A program made the position numbers and the translations under genes. Below the pieces are notes generated by a model. That model had not been told where the DNA came from and ran no database searches. It worked only from the letters and a program-made list of their open reading frames with translations. Of a DNA stretch of 64,000 nt, positions 34,220 through 45,584 are shown piece after piece. The DNA is from Zanthoxylum bungeanum (taxonomy: Eukaryota; Streptophyta; Magnoliopsida; Sapindales; Rutaceae): assembly GCA_019454045.1 (NCBI GenBank), contig SKCR01033659.1:248001-312000 (forward strand), written 5' to 3'. Each line of letters opens with the position of its first letter. The first letter of the stretch is position 1.

Positions 34220-36208
34220 TGTAGGAAACGACTTTCCTTAGCGCGGCGGAAGTTGCTTGTGGTGGTACCGGGTCTAGTATGGATCTTCAAAATTTTCTTT
34301 GCCTTCTCCCTTTGTTGTAGTTGCCAAGATCAATCCTTTGGTATCCAACACTTGGATCAACCACTCGATCTTCCGAACTATGACTCGAAACCAACAAACC
34401 GAAGTGTGGGCTTCACTCAAAAAGATTAAACCTCTAAACTATTTAGATATTTAGGATGTCACAATGGTGTTTGGCCTTTTGGAATTTCAAATACTCTCAC
34501 AACACTTGTGAATATTTGAAGTTCTTCTCTCTTTTCTCTCAAATTTTTCTCACAACAATTGTGTGAATGAATGCAAAGTGTTAACCTTAGGAAGTGAGAG
34601 AAATGGTAGAGATTATATTCTCTTACACAAGCCAACTAACCTTGTCATTAAGCATCTAATGCTTTCTTGCAATGGCCAACACAAAAATGTGAATGCCATA
34701 CCAAAGCATAAGAAATGTTAAGCTAAAGACAATGGCTTTGTCATTAAGCATTCAATGCTTTCTTTCAATGGAAAACACATGAATGTGGAGGCCATACCAA
34801 AGCATAAAATGCATTAACTAATGACAAATCTATTAGGTGTATCCAAGCCACCTAATAGACATAATTGCTTGGATGACATGGTAAGCCATATGGCTTTGTC
34901 TCCAATGGTAAATAAAAATCAATATATTAATAATGATTTATTTACCTTCAATTATGTTGTAGTAATTATCTCATAATTATTACTAACTTGATTATCTCAT
35001 AATCAAGACTTGATTATCTCATAATCAAAGAATTCTAAAAAACATTAAGTTAAACTAATTTAACATAGTTTTCATTTGTGATAATAAATATTATTAATCT
35101 TATTAATAATATATAAATAAATATAATGTGAGCATATAATTAGACAATTTAATTATATTAGGTTTGCTACAGTTAATCGAGCTAGCACGGGGACCAAATG
35201 GAACTACGGTTCCGAGCTCCAATAATTTCGAAATATTAATTAAACTCTTTAATCAAATATTACGAATTATTAACTCCGCGTTATTCCACTAAAAACTCGA
35301 AGTTGAACTCCCGTTACCGTAGATGGATTAAATAAACCGAACATTTTCGGTGTCCATCGATATAGTCATTACATATGGATATAGTCCTTCACGAATATCT
35401 CATAAATAGAGCCGGGTCATAAGTCCGTTAAACCCCTCTAAATATTTTGTCTCTTAAGCACCATTTATTCTATAATGAACAATTAATTCATAACAATTAT
35501 GAATATAAAATACTTTATATTCATAATAGAAAAGTTGAGCGCTCAAATTGTTCAAGTCCCGAATCAACTCTTAAAAGAGATATTCATCTGCTTCTCGTAA
35601 GAAGGAGTGAATTCCATATCTATGTAAAATGTTCCCAGCTACATACCAAATCATATCCCCAAAATATGTAGTTATTGGCTAGGAATGCAACACCAACCTC
35701 ACCATAGTAAATCAAAGGACATAACCTGTCATGCAGGAGTTCGTAGTACACTCATGATTAAGATCGAATCCATATATGACCATCTATTAGATAAAATGAA
35801 TTTCTTCGGTTAACGGATATTAAAAGAAATTTGTATTTATCTGAGTCCAGTCCTATATGATCTTATCATACAAGGTGCCTTCATTCCCATGTCACTACAT
35901 GAATGATCCCGGATCAAGGTCGTCATACAAGTATAGAATGGACCGCAGCTATAGATATACCACAAACAAAGTACCCTCTTTGTTTGCTCTCTATGGACTA
36001 TTTAGATTACTAACTTTAGACTTAAATCCTCTTGTGCATCAAACATACACTAAGTCTAAAGGTACAAGAGTAATCAAGGTAAACAAGACAATTGGACAAT
36101 ATGCGATATAAATCAAACAACTTTAATAAAAAGAATAATGCATTTATTATTATTACAATAATCAATTCCATTTACAATACATGAAGCTCTAGGACATAAA
36201 TCCCAACA
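34220..36208. mobile_element. Solo LTR, 1.99 kb, TSD GTTAT
   Basis: TGTAGGAAACG...ATCCCAACA, flanked by GTTAT at 34215-34219 and 36209-36213. Contains a 96-bp tandem duplication (34642-34833, with TTGTCATTAAGCAT in both units). Probably a Copia-type LTR. Confidence 0.85.
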
Positions 36209-36375
36209 GTTATCTCATGTTTGTGCAATATATCGGTTTATTAACCTGGAACATGAAATTATGCAAAAGTCTATGTCGATAGTCAATGCAAACACTCAAA
36301 TAACCCAATTAATCATATGTCTATGTTAACCAAGTTACCTGATTTCATTAAGATTAAGCTCCAATTGTGGCTACC

Positions 36376-36478
36376 CCACTTGGGATGTCTCCTTATAGAC
36401 TTGTATTAGGAAAGGCGTGTCATTTACCTGTTGAGTTAGAACATATAGCCTATTGGGCTATTAAAGCTGTTAACTTTT
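36376..36478 (+). pseudogene. Short Athila integrase fragment fused to LTR sequence
   Basis: The + strand reads [18 protein letters not shown] and then [14 protein letters not shown], the conserved block near the end of the Athila integrase. It is only about 34 codons. It is joined on the left to an inverted LTR and on the right to the end of another inverted LTR copy (TGATCGGTGAAATC at 36479), so it is a rearrangement product. Confidence 0.85.
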
Positions 36479-37107
36479 GATCGGTGAAATCACACACGTA
36501 ACGCAAGTGCACGTATCGCTCAATAGTATAAAAAGTATCGATCTCACGAGGACTTAATACCTAGACTATTAATTTATGACGTTAAATGTTTACTAGTATC
36601 TAATAGATTTGATTGTTGATTGGATAGTGATTTTAAACTAAAACAAGTAAATAAAACATTGCGAAAGTAAATGAAAGGAAAATTCAATATTATTAAACTA
36701 TCTAGGGTTGTGAATTCTTCCAATATCTTTTAAAGATGAAGTGGTTATCTCATGTTTGTGCAATATATCGGTTTATTAACCTGGAACATGAAATTATGCA
36801 AAAGCCTCTGTCGATGGTCAGATGCAAACACCCAAATAACCCAATTAATCATATGTCTATGTTAACCAAGTTACCTGAATTCATTAAGATTAAGCTCTAA
36901 TTGTGGCTACCCCCGCCCGACAGGTATATGTCTATCCTGGAAGGAAATCTATTAAGGGGTATCTAATCCTTAAGGGAGATCGTAGGCTATTAAGTCTAAG
37001 GCTGAAACCTAAAATCCCTTCGTCAATTTCATTTTAAGTTTACCATATCAATCTTATTAATGACTAGTTAACAAGAAGCATTAAGCTTAAGACTTAATAA
37101 ATAAACA
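36479..37107 (-). mobile_element. Second partial copy of the Athila-like LTR
   Basis: An uninterrupted version of the LTR split at 31911-36375, starting TGATCGGTGAAATCACACACG. It is truncated at about 37107 where + strand internal sequence begins. Confidence 0.8.
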
Positions 37108-38053
37108 TTTATATTGGCAAAGTGTCTAGTTGAAGAAATTTCAAGTCGATGAATGACGATTTGCTTAGATGTCTATCTTGATTTGCTAGTGTTATGATGT
37201 ATGGTATGGTTAAAAATAAATAAATAAAAAAAGAAAAAGAAAAGGAAAAAATTAAACCATATATAACAGATAAGCGTGAAGCTACCTATGGGCGAGTGTT
37301 AGGACCACCATGAGGAGAAATGCTACCTTAAAGTGTAGGTGTGTTGAAAAGGAAAAAAAAAAGAAAAAGAAAAGGAAAAAATTAAACCATATATAACAGA
37401 TAAGCGTGAAGCTACCTATGGGCGAGTGTTAGGACCACCATGAGGAGAAATACTACCTTAAAGTGTAGGTGTGTTGAAAAGGAAAAAAAAAAGATTTTGA
37501 AAGAAAAAAAAATTATACCATACTGAGCAAAAAAAAAAAGGCAATTACATAGTACATTTGAGATATCTAGGTTGGTTTGACCCATCAGATCCTAATTTTT
37601 AAACGAAATCATTGAGTTGGCTTACCTAGGAGTCGATCTATGAATGAACCTTTACACACACACACATTGTGAGTCTGGCTTAGATGATTTGTTCAAGAAC
37701 TTGGATTTGAGTTGTTTTGAGTACTTTAAATGTTCTCTGATTTCATTGCTATGCATTATTTGAGGACAATAATATGTGTAACTATTGGACTATTTCATTT
37801 TGTTATATTTGCATGATTGCATATGTTTTGAATGACATTTGTGGGTGTCGTCGCTACCAGCCCTCACGAGATTATAACTCGTCCACTAGGGCCACCTAGG
37901 GGTTTAAAGGCTTATTGCATACGCTAAATGCAATTGTGATCCCTACGAAAGTGGCTTAGATAGTTTTTATTTATTCTTTTTAATTTAGTTTAGTTTATAT
38001 TTTCTTTTTACGCTTGAATTGCTAGGGACTAGCAATAAGCTGGTTGGGGGTTG
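37108..38053 (+). mobile_element. 3' internal region of another Athila-like element
   Basis: Non-coding + strand region ending in a polypurine tract (TGGTTGGGGGTTG, 38041-38053). The block at 37842-37960 matches the 3' region of the LOG-bearing element (19150-19270, inverted). No LOG gene was found in this copy; it may lie in the truncated part. Confidence 0.7.
37231..37490. repeat. Exact 130-bp tandem duplication
   Basis: Units 37231-37360 and 37361-37490 are nearly identical (for example AACAGATAAGCGTGAAGC in both), and each starts with a purine-rich AAGAAAAAGAAAAGG stretch. Confidence 0.9.
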
Positions 38054-39262
38054 TGATAAGTGCATGAAAATGTACTTTAAACATTACTAATTCAGCTCTA
38101 TTATCAAGTATTTAATCTTAATTGTAGTTTATTTTATGTTTTGTTATTAGGAAGCAATAGAACATGGATCTTGGAGCAATTGTACGTGTTTTGGGACCTT
38201 ACGAACGCATCGGAAGCACACGAGAAGAGCATAAACACATAAACATTACACTAGAAAAATCAACTGGTGTCGCGATGCCCATCTTCTGGCGTCGCGACGC
38301 CGCCTCAGCATTGCTCCATATAAAATTCCCGAGAGTTAGGCGCTGCAACGCTACTTTTCGGCGCCCCGGCACATGCCCAGAAATTTAGTTTAGTCGTGTT
38401 TTACATGTACAAGGACTCCGAGACTTCCCTATATATACCTAAACTCGTCCAAAACCCTAAAAGATGGGAGAAAATACACAACAAAGAGTTCAAAATCACA
38501 TATTTGAGAGAGAAGAACAATTAAGCTTCAGGCCAAATATGATGTCTCTCTGATGCCTTCAAGCTATGTCTTTCTTTTCTATGGAGAACTAATCTTCTAG
38601 GCAAAGTTAGGGATGAACTCTTGTACTTAACTTTTTATATTCATGTTTTTGATTCATGAATGATCTTCAACGTTTAATACAATTGATGTTTCGTTATTCT
38701 CTATTATCTTTTGATTTATAATCCAGAGATTGTGTTTTACTAATTTTCATATAGGAATAGTCTTGTTTTTTCTATGTGTGATTTGGGAACCTAGTTGTAA
38801 CTGATATTATTATTTTATGAGTTAATCTTATGTTGCAGTATTGTATGTGGATATATTGTCGACGTTAGATATGTCATAATGATAACATAGTGTGTTGTTA
38901 ACATAGAGAAAGTAATTCATCGATTATCTTAGAATTTAATGTGTTTTAAATTGAAATATCTTCCGATTATTGGTTTGGGAAGTGAAACCCTCAATTGAGT
39001 AATAAAATGAATCAACTACTGAATATAGCGACTTGATACAAAAGGAATTTTCGACGCTTTGTTGCTTTTCGCTATTGATAATTCTTACGCATTTTTCATA
39101 ATCTTTAATCTAAACTACAAATTCAATCATGTTCTTTAATTAAGTTATTGCTAACGTTCGTATTAAGTGATTCAGTTCCTTCATAACCATCTCTTTGAGA
39201 AATCGACACCCCAACTATATTGCGATAACCGCAAGTACTTTTTGGGCGTAATCACACCCCTA
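38054..39262 (+). mobile_element. Athila-like LTR (TGATAAGTGCATG type), truncated
   Basis: Follows a polypurine tract, so it is a 3' LTR on the + strand. It contains GTCGCGATGCC and GCGTCGCGACGCC palindromes near 38270-38300 and a CTATATATACC core promoter near 38430. It ends near 39262, where LTR of the TGTAACACCCC type begins. Confidence 0.75.
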
Positions 39263-40032
39263 GACAGACGTATAGGGGGACGGCGAGACGTAACGCCCTC
39301 ATACGTCAGGTTTTCAGAGACAGATTTTCAGGGGCTGCTCTTCAGCGACAGAGTTTTCAAAAACTAATTTTCAGAGATATGATTTTCAGAAATTAAAGTT
39401 TTATGAAAGAGTTTTCAAGATAACTCAGTTTTACAGAAAAGCTCAGAGCTTTACAGACAAAAGAGTTTCAGAAAAGTTTTACAGAAAGAGATGTGTTTTC
39501 AGATAAGAAAAGATATTTCAGAAAAGACAGTTTTCTTAAGGCGATTTCGGTTTTAGAGCCATGGATTTTCATAAAGTATTTCAGTTCAGTTTTAAATTGT
39601 CCACTCACTAGGTCGTTCAAACGATCTACCTCCCACTCATTGTTTCTCTGTTTTGCAGGTATACCCGGAGGACGAGCTCGAGAGGATAGATATTGATGGC
39701 GAGAGGATAGATATTGATGGCAGTCACTAGGGTGTTTGGGTCCAACTGACAAAGTTGCAGTCCAGTCAGAGTCAAAGTAAAGTTGCATGCATACACTAGT
39801 ATTGTAAAAGTGTCCATTTCAGAGTTGTAAAGAGAAGTGTATTTGAGTATACAGTTATGAGTATTTGAGAATACAGTTATGAGTATTTGAGAATGCATGT
39901 TAAGCTTCTGAGTTGGGCAATGGTCTCATATATGAGTCTATATTTGAAATGAATCAGTCAGTGAGTCAGAGGCTCAGGGGGATAGGACGGCCTATTCCCT
40001 GTCGGTAGCATCTCCGGAAGGGGGATGTTACA
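39263..40032. mobile_element. Right LTR copy ending TGTTACA
   Basis: Similar to 29560-30060 at its left, then continues to GGGGGATGTTACA and the TSD ACAAA. A short duplication, GAGAGGATAGATATTGATGG, occurs twice at 39680-39720. Confidence 0.8.
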
Positions 40033-40260
40033 ACAAATCTTTCATATTACCTTTGAGGTTACGCTATACTTATTGCTGCCCATATAATTAATAGAGTTTC
40101 ATCGAAAGCTGTTTCTACGACCCTATATCAGATATGGTACGGTAGAAATCCAAGTCTTAGATATTTAAATATTTGGGGTTGTCCTGCATACGTTAGAGTT
40201 GTGCAACAGAATAAACAAGCACCCAGGGGTTATAAATATAGGTTTGTTGGCTTTAGGCTA
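40033..40260 (+). pseudogene. Copia integrase, second part
   Basis: After the TSD the frame continues with IAAHIINRVSSKAVSTT, then QIWYGRNPSLRYLNIWGC, the conserved end of the Copia integrase core, and degrades near 40260. A TGA replaces the conserved Trp codon near 40055. Reverse transcriptase and RNase H of this copy are missing. Confidence 0.85.
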
Positions 40261-40641
40261 GTGTGAGCTCATTCCTTTCATTTTCTCACTCAACATATCA
40301 AATTATACTTTTTGTTGCTGGTATACGAGGCAGAACTCAGATGCAATGATTCACATGCTTTTTCAACTTTAAACCTTTCATACTAACCATCATTCATTAT
40401 GCAAACATGTTGAGCATATTAAGTTTTTAGCATGCATGTATTCCATACAAGAATGACACGAATTTTTTGATTGTCATACAATATTTATTCTTTCTCTAAA
40501 TTCATGCGTATGATATATGATTCCAAAAGTATGCATGTTATAATATAGTAATTTATAAATTTTTTCTTTGGGAATAACATGATAATCTCATGTTCTCCCC
40601 ACAGACAATGCCAATTTGATGAAAACGTGAAAAGTGGTGAG
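40261..40641. other. Unassigned DNA between Copia and the Tat-like element
   Basis: AT-rich, no ORF or named element. The word CACAGACAATGCCAATTTGA near 40602-40621 resembles a degraded LTR/primer-site junction, but this is not certain. Confidence 0.4.
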
Positions 40642-40646
40642 ATTTT

Positions 40647-42378
40647 TGTGGACAACAGGACCTAGCGACGCCGTTCCTAGGCTCGCGGCACTAGTTGGGA
40701 AATACTAAATAATATGGAGTCGCCACCCGGTGTGAACCGGACAAAGATTTAAGGCCGCACTCACCCCTCGCAAGGGAAGACCTCAAACCGTTGGGTTCGG
40801 AATGGTCCCTTACTCATGTCACTTTTAACCCTCCAATTAGGGAACCTTTCATCGCACTTACTAAGCCCATGCACTCGATCGTCTATGGGATTAAACAACA
40901 TGCAGAATTTAAATGACAAGAATTAAATAAACCAAAGCAACTCAAAACAAGAGGAGGTGCTGTTTTACTCAAGTGGTACGTGGAGTTGTGTCCCAAGTAC
41001 AGACCGCACTACCGTCCATTCGGATTCGGCTACGGAATTTACGTCTGGGTTTCCATCCTATATACCACAAGAGACGACACTTTTCCATTCATCAATACCC
41101 ACAACACGTATCATACACACAACAAATGCCACAAATACAGAAAAATAATCAAAAATAATAACCAGAAATTAAATAGGAATAAGTGTGATAGATACCCTCA
41201 GGTCTAACCTTTTAAGCTGTCTCTCGGACTCGCGCTCCACGAAGATCGAAAGGGGATAAAGCTCCGCAACTTTTCTGGTTCACTGGTTTGCCTCTTCCTT
41301 TGCTGTTCGGCCACTCGAGCTACTGTTCCGACTCCGTTTTGCTGCCGTTTCCTTATGGTTTTGCTACCGTTCCCTCTGTATTTTCTGCTTATTGTTGGTG
41401 GACTATTTTGGTGTTCTTTTTAGTGTGGTTTGGTGTGATTATTTCAAAGGTTCTAAGTTTCTTCTAGGTTACCGTTTTTAAGGGATTAAAGACTGTTTTG
41501 GGAGTGGTTTAGGTTGCTGTTTTTTGTGTGATTTTCGGTGGTGGTTAGGGATTATTTTGGTGTGATTTTCGGTGTGTGAGGGTGAGGATCAAGGGAGTGA
41601 TATGCTTGTGATGTCTAGGATTTCTTGCTATAATTCTTGTGTGAATTGTGTGTGAGCTAGAGAGATTCGAGAGAGTTTGGGTGTGAATTCTATGCCTTGG
41701 GCGTGATTAGGTTGTGTCAAGGAGAGGATGGCTTGGTTAGGGGTTGTTTATATAGAAGATGTCTAGGGTTTCACCTTGTCTCACAAGGAAGAGATCCTCT
41801 TTCCAAATTAGGAGAGATGAGAAAGGTATACACAAGATTGAGGGGGAACAATATATTTTATTTTAGGAAGTCAACTAATTTAATTGGTGTATATCTTATT
41901 GAATTAGGAAGTCAAATATTTGATTGGTTTTAATTAGGCAAATCTTATTTTTAGTTTAGTATGTAGTATATTTAATTATTATATTAGGCATGATTTTATT
42001 TTATGTTTTATTTAATTGGTAAATGATTTAAATATTTTATTTAATGTTTAATATTTATTTATTTAATTTGGGATGTGTTTTATGGGCTTTGGGGGGGCTA
42101 AATGGGCTGAGGTGTGAGGCTAGCAGCAAAACCAGAATACTGGCTCCGTTCGAACGCCTCCTCGCACGCGGCACGAACGTCCGCAATCTGCACGAGGTTC
42201 GAACGAAGTAACGAACGCAGCACCAACGAAGACAGTGAACTTGTGGAATGAACTTGATGACATACTTTTCCGATTTTCCCCTTCCAACCTCCGTTTCCCG
42301 CAATATCCTTAGCTAAAAAGGTAGTGCCTCCAATTGAGACTCATCATCGGGTTTCACATGCGAAAATGCAATGCTACA
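40647..42378 (-). mobile_element. 3' LTR of the Tat-like element, internally deleted
   Basis: Both termini match the 46616-49550 LTR. A block equivalent to about 46797-47988, including the CGTTCGAACG repeats, is absent; the deletion lies at 40833-40837. Confidence 0.85.
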
Positions 42379-42398
42379 GTCGCCCCCACTTTGATGGG
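42379..42398 (-). other. Polypurine tract of the Tat-like element
   Basis: The minus strand reads AAAGTGGGGGCGAC directly before the LTR, a typical Tat-lineage polypurine tract. Confidence 0.75.
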
Positions 42399-42619
42399 AC
42401 TTGTGCAGTGTGTGACTTTGAACAATCCTATCAAAGTTATGCAATGCATTTTTACTTACCTGGCTCGGCTGCTGCCTTGAGTTGAGTTGAGTTGATTTGG
42501 ATGTGAGGTGCTGCGACCCCTGGTTCATTCCCGAACCGTGCTTCCATTCTTGGAGTGCCATTCTCGGCCTGTTCATTCCTGAACTGTATTTCCATTCCTA
42601 GAGTGCCATTCCCGGCTGT

Positions 42620-43620
42620 TCATTCTCGAACTGTGTTGAGATGAGGCTTTATTCCTCCCGAGCTTTATTCCCGAACTGTTGAGATGAGGCTTTATTCCTC
42701 CTGAGCTTTATTCCCAGACTGTTGAGATGAGGCTTTATTCCTGAACTGTGTTGAGATGAGGCTTTATTCCCCTGACTTTCTGGACTGTGGGCTTTGTTCC
42801 CAAACTGCATTGAGATGAGGCTTTATTCCCCTGGGCTTTGTTCCCTAGTTATGCTGAATGTGGGCTTTATTCCCGAATTATACTGAATGGGGCTTTATTC
42901 CTGAACTGTACTGAATGTGGGCTTTATTCCCGAACTGAATTGAATGCAGGCTTTCTTCCTGAACTGTACTGAATGTGGGCTTTATTCCCGAACTGCACTG
43001 AATGTGGGCTTTATTCTCGTACTGAGCTGAATGCAGGCTTCTTCCTGAACTGTACTGAATGTGGGCTTTATTCCCGAACTGCACTGAGTGTGGGCTTTAT
43101 TCCCGAACTGTACTTGACATGAGGCTTTGTTCCCCTTGACCTTTGTTCTTGAACTGAATGTAGGCTTTCTTCCTGAACTGCACTGAGTGTGGGCTTTGTT
43201 TCCGAACTGTACTGACATGAGGCTTTCTTCCTCTTGAGCTTTGTTCTCAAACTATACTGATATGAGGCTTTCTTCCCCTTGAGCTTTGTTCTCAAACTAT
43301 ACTGATATGAGGCTTTCTTCCTGAACTGAACTGAATGTAGGCTTTCTTCCTGAACTGATATGGGCCTCGCCCTCGATCTGATACTGATATGGGCCTCGCC
43401 CCCAAACTGATGCAGATGTGGGTCCCCCCCTAAACTGATGCTGATGTGGGACTCGCCCCCAAGCTGATACTAATGTGGGCCTCGGCCCTGAACTGATACT
43501 GATATGTGGGCCTTGCCCTCAAACTGATACTGATATGGGCCTCGCCCCTATGTTGATATTGATATGGGCCTCGACCCCACGCTGATACTGATGCTAATAT
43601 TGATGCTTCTGACTGGCTTT
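42620..43620 (-). repeat. Graded tandem array of about 26-33-bp units in the 3' region
   Basis: On the + strand, units of type GAGGCTTTATTCCTGAACTG (about 42630-42860) pass into TGTGGGCTTTATTCCCGAACTG (42840-43300) and then TGATATGGGCCTCGCCCC (43370-43600). Unit length and sequence drift along the array. ORFs here (repeats such as GNKAHIQYSSG) are by-products. Tat/Ogre elements are known to form such hypervariable arrays between pol and the 3' LTR. Confidence 0.88.
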
Positions 43621-43739
43621 CATTTGCCGCATTCTCTCTTTCTTCTTCAAAACCTGTGAACACAAAACAAACACAAAACACAAAAAGGAATGCAAAATAT
43701 GTTACGGGTATGCATGTATGCATGAGTTTTCTTATCCCG

Positions 43740-44149
43740 TTGGGTTAGGTCTTCTGTCAATTCCATTGATGACCATTCTTCTCTTAGGGAATGTACCATT
43801 TCCACCTGTCTACACTGATTTGTTCCAGGAACCCATTTCTTTCCAAGTCTAACAGTCCCACTGTCTCAATTTCCCATTCCTGAATGGCTAACTTATCTTT
43901 TCTGCTTGCTTCCTTTGATGATTCCCTACGTTCTGAGCATCACATTACCAAGATTGAACACACTCATGTTGCAAGTTTGAAAGTAATAGTCTTAGGCAGA
44001 TAAATGAAATGATCGCCTTTATTATTGTTGAGGAAACGTTCGAACAGGTAAACAAAATCAATGTCTTTATTAAAAGTGCAAGATAAACTAGGAGAGAAAA
44101 CAACAGTGCCTTCTTCTTCAGCCCATGGTTCTTCACCATTGTTATCCCT
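43740..44149. other. Tat-like internal DNA between gag and the tandem array
   Basis: No recognisable coding motif; pol genes expected here are absent. Confidence 0.5.
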
Positions 44150-45446
44150 TATCCCCATATGAGAAGCTTGGTGGTTGAGGGTTCGGAGGTCAAAGGTTTC
44201 AAGAAAGCAAAAGGTTATCATGGTGGTGGGGCGGAGTGGTAATTTGGTAGGGGGTTTCTGTGTGTATTGGGTTGTTCTTTCTCTGGGTCGGGTATTGTAT
44301 GGGCATCGATGAGGTTTTGGATTTCATGTCTGAGGCGGGCGCAGTTGTCGGTGTCATGGCCTTTTTCTGGTGGAAGTGACAGTATAAGTTTAAGTTCATG
44401 AGTGGTGGCACAGGATTTGGGATGGGCCTAGGTTCAAAGGTTTTAAGAGTTCTTGCGCCTTCAGCTTTTCGAATACCTTTGAAAGAGGCTTACCAAGGTT
44501 AGAAAATTGTCTGTTCTTAATGGCAGTGACCTCAGCAGTAGCAGGCATAGTCCCTGAATGTCCCCCAATATTCCTTTTGTCTGTCCATAATAAAACTTTC
44601 TGTTCTCGGCTTCCTCCTCCTCAATATCCATAACTGTCTCCCTCAGCTGTCGAAAATCAGTAATCATCGAAGTCGTTCTCCTCAGTTTGCCATAAATAGA
44701 GGGCTTGGTGCCCTTGATGATCATTTTGATCTGGTCCTTTTCTGAGGGCCGGGTCTGCATCTTCAGAAGCTGGCTCCTCCAGCGGTCCACATATTCCTTG
44801 AAATTTTCCTCCGGCTTCTGCTTGATATTTTCTAAGTCACGGAGTGACAAGTCAATCTCCAGGTCCGTGACATATTGCTTTAAGAAAGCATCAGCTAGCT
44901 CCCTCCAATCTTCCTTAACCTGCTTGTCCAGGTTATGGTACCATACTACAGGTGCCCCCTCGAGTGACATCCCAAACATCTTTTGGACTTGGCGCTGAGA
45001 CAGGCCAACTGAACTCATAACAGACACATACTGACAGAGATGCACTCTCGGATCTCCGTTCCCATTGAACTTAGCCCGTCGGGCATTCTGAACTGAGTAG
45101 GCAACTGTTCCTAAAGGTCATCGCCTCATAGTCTAGTAAGTCTTCATCCTTACCCTTCATCTTACGGGTAACAGACTCTACCTGGTCACGGAGTTTCTGC
45201 AATTCTTCCTGAGACCCACTTTTCTCCCAGTGGTATAATCAGCCACATCATCATCAAAAGCGGGGATGTCATCCCCCCCCATCCATTCGGAGTCTCCTCA
45301 CATCTTACATTCTCAGAGTTTCCCCCAGCACGGGGCACAGCCATATTTGTCATGGCAACAGTCAAGGCTTGCAACTGTTCGGTGATCTTAGCCAAACCAT
45401 TTTCCAACTGATCTATCCGGGATACCTCATTATCGGATGTACTCAT
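44150..45446 (-). pseudogene. Tat-like gag, frameshifted
   Basis: The likely ATG is at 45446 (MSTSDNEVSRIDQLENGLAK, coiled-coil N-terminus). A frameshift occurs at a run of eight C near 45273-45280. The core Retrotrans_gag domain is open from 45045 to 44461 with SLEGAPVVWYHNLDKQVKED, LKQYVTDLEID and SEKDQIKMIIKGTKPS. A nucleocapsid-like piece in another frame (44411-44199) has LYCHFHQKKA followed by a Cys codon. Pol domains are not found downstream. Confidence 0.85.
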
Positions 45447-45584
45447 GTCTGTTACCGGTCTTTTGGTGAGTCTTCCCTCTTCCCTAACCCAACGGGAGTC
45501 TATGATGGCTTTTAGAACACAAGGGTTAGCATGATGTATGTATGCATGAGGTGCGTGAGATGTATGTAACATATATAACATACT

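Larger units (their letters stand above)
31911..36375 (-). mobile_element. Athila-like 5' LTR split by two solo LTRs
   Basis: LTR blocks 31911-31991, 34027-34219 and 36209-36375 are contiguous when compared with the uninterrupted copy at 36479-37107. Both interruptions are bounded by TSDs (CTTAA and GTTAT). The LTR then stops abruptly at an integrase fragment (36376). Confidence 0.8.
16812..40032. mobile_element. LTR element with TGTAACACCCC...TGTTACA ends, heavily nested
   Basis: The outer boundaries are exact and flanked by TSD ACAAA. LTR sequence is recognised in three blocks: 16812-17217, 27949 to about 30066 (continuing the first after the element at 17218-27943 is removed) and about 39263-40032. 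The last block overlaps the second (compare 29560-30060 with 39265-39790), so two LTR copies exist, the left one truncated on its right and the right one on its left. The original internal region is gone. Between 30066 and 39262 lies a mosaic of Copia and Athila pieces. TGTAACACCCC starts are typical of plant Ty3/gypsy LTRs such as Tekay/Del, but no coding region remains to classify it. Confidence 0.75.

Noticed and set aside
38164..38388. 74-codon ORF in an Athila LTR
   Set aside because: Spans CpG palindromes in the LTR U3; no recognised motif and not in the related LTRs.
42878..43295. Repeat proteins with GNKAHIQYSSG units on the minus strand
   Set aside because: By-product of the minisatellite. 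Frames shift between units and unit length is not kept at a multiple of three.
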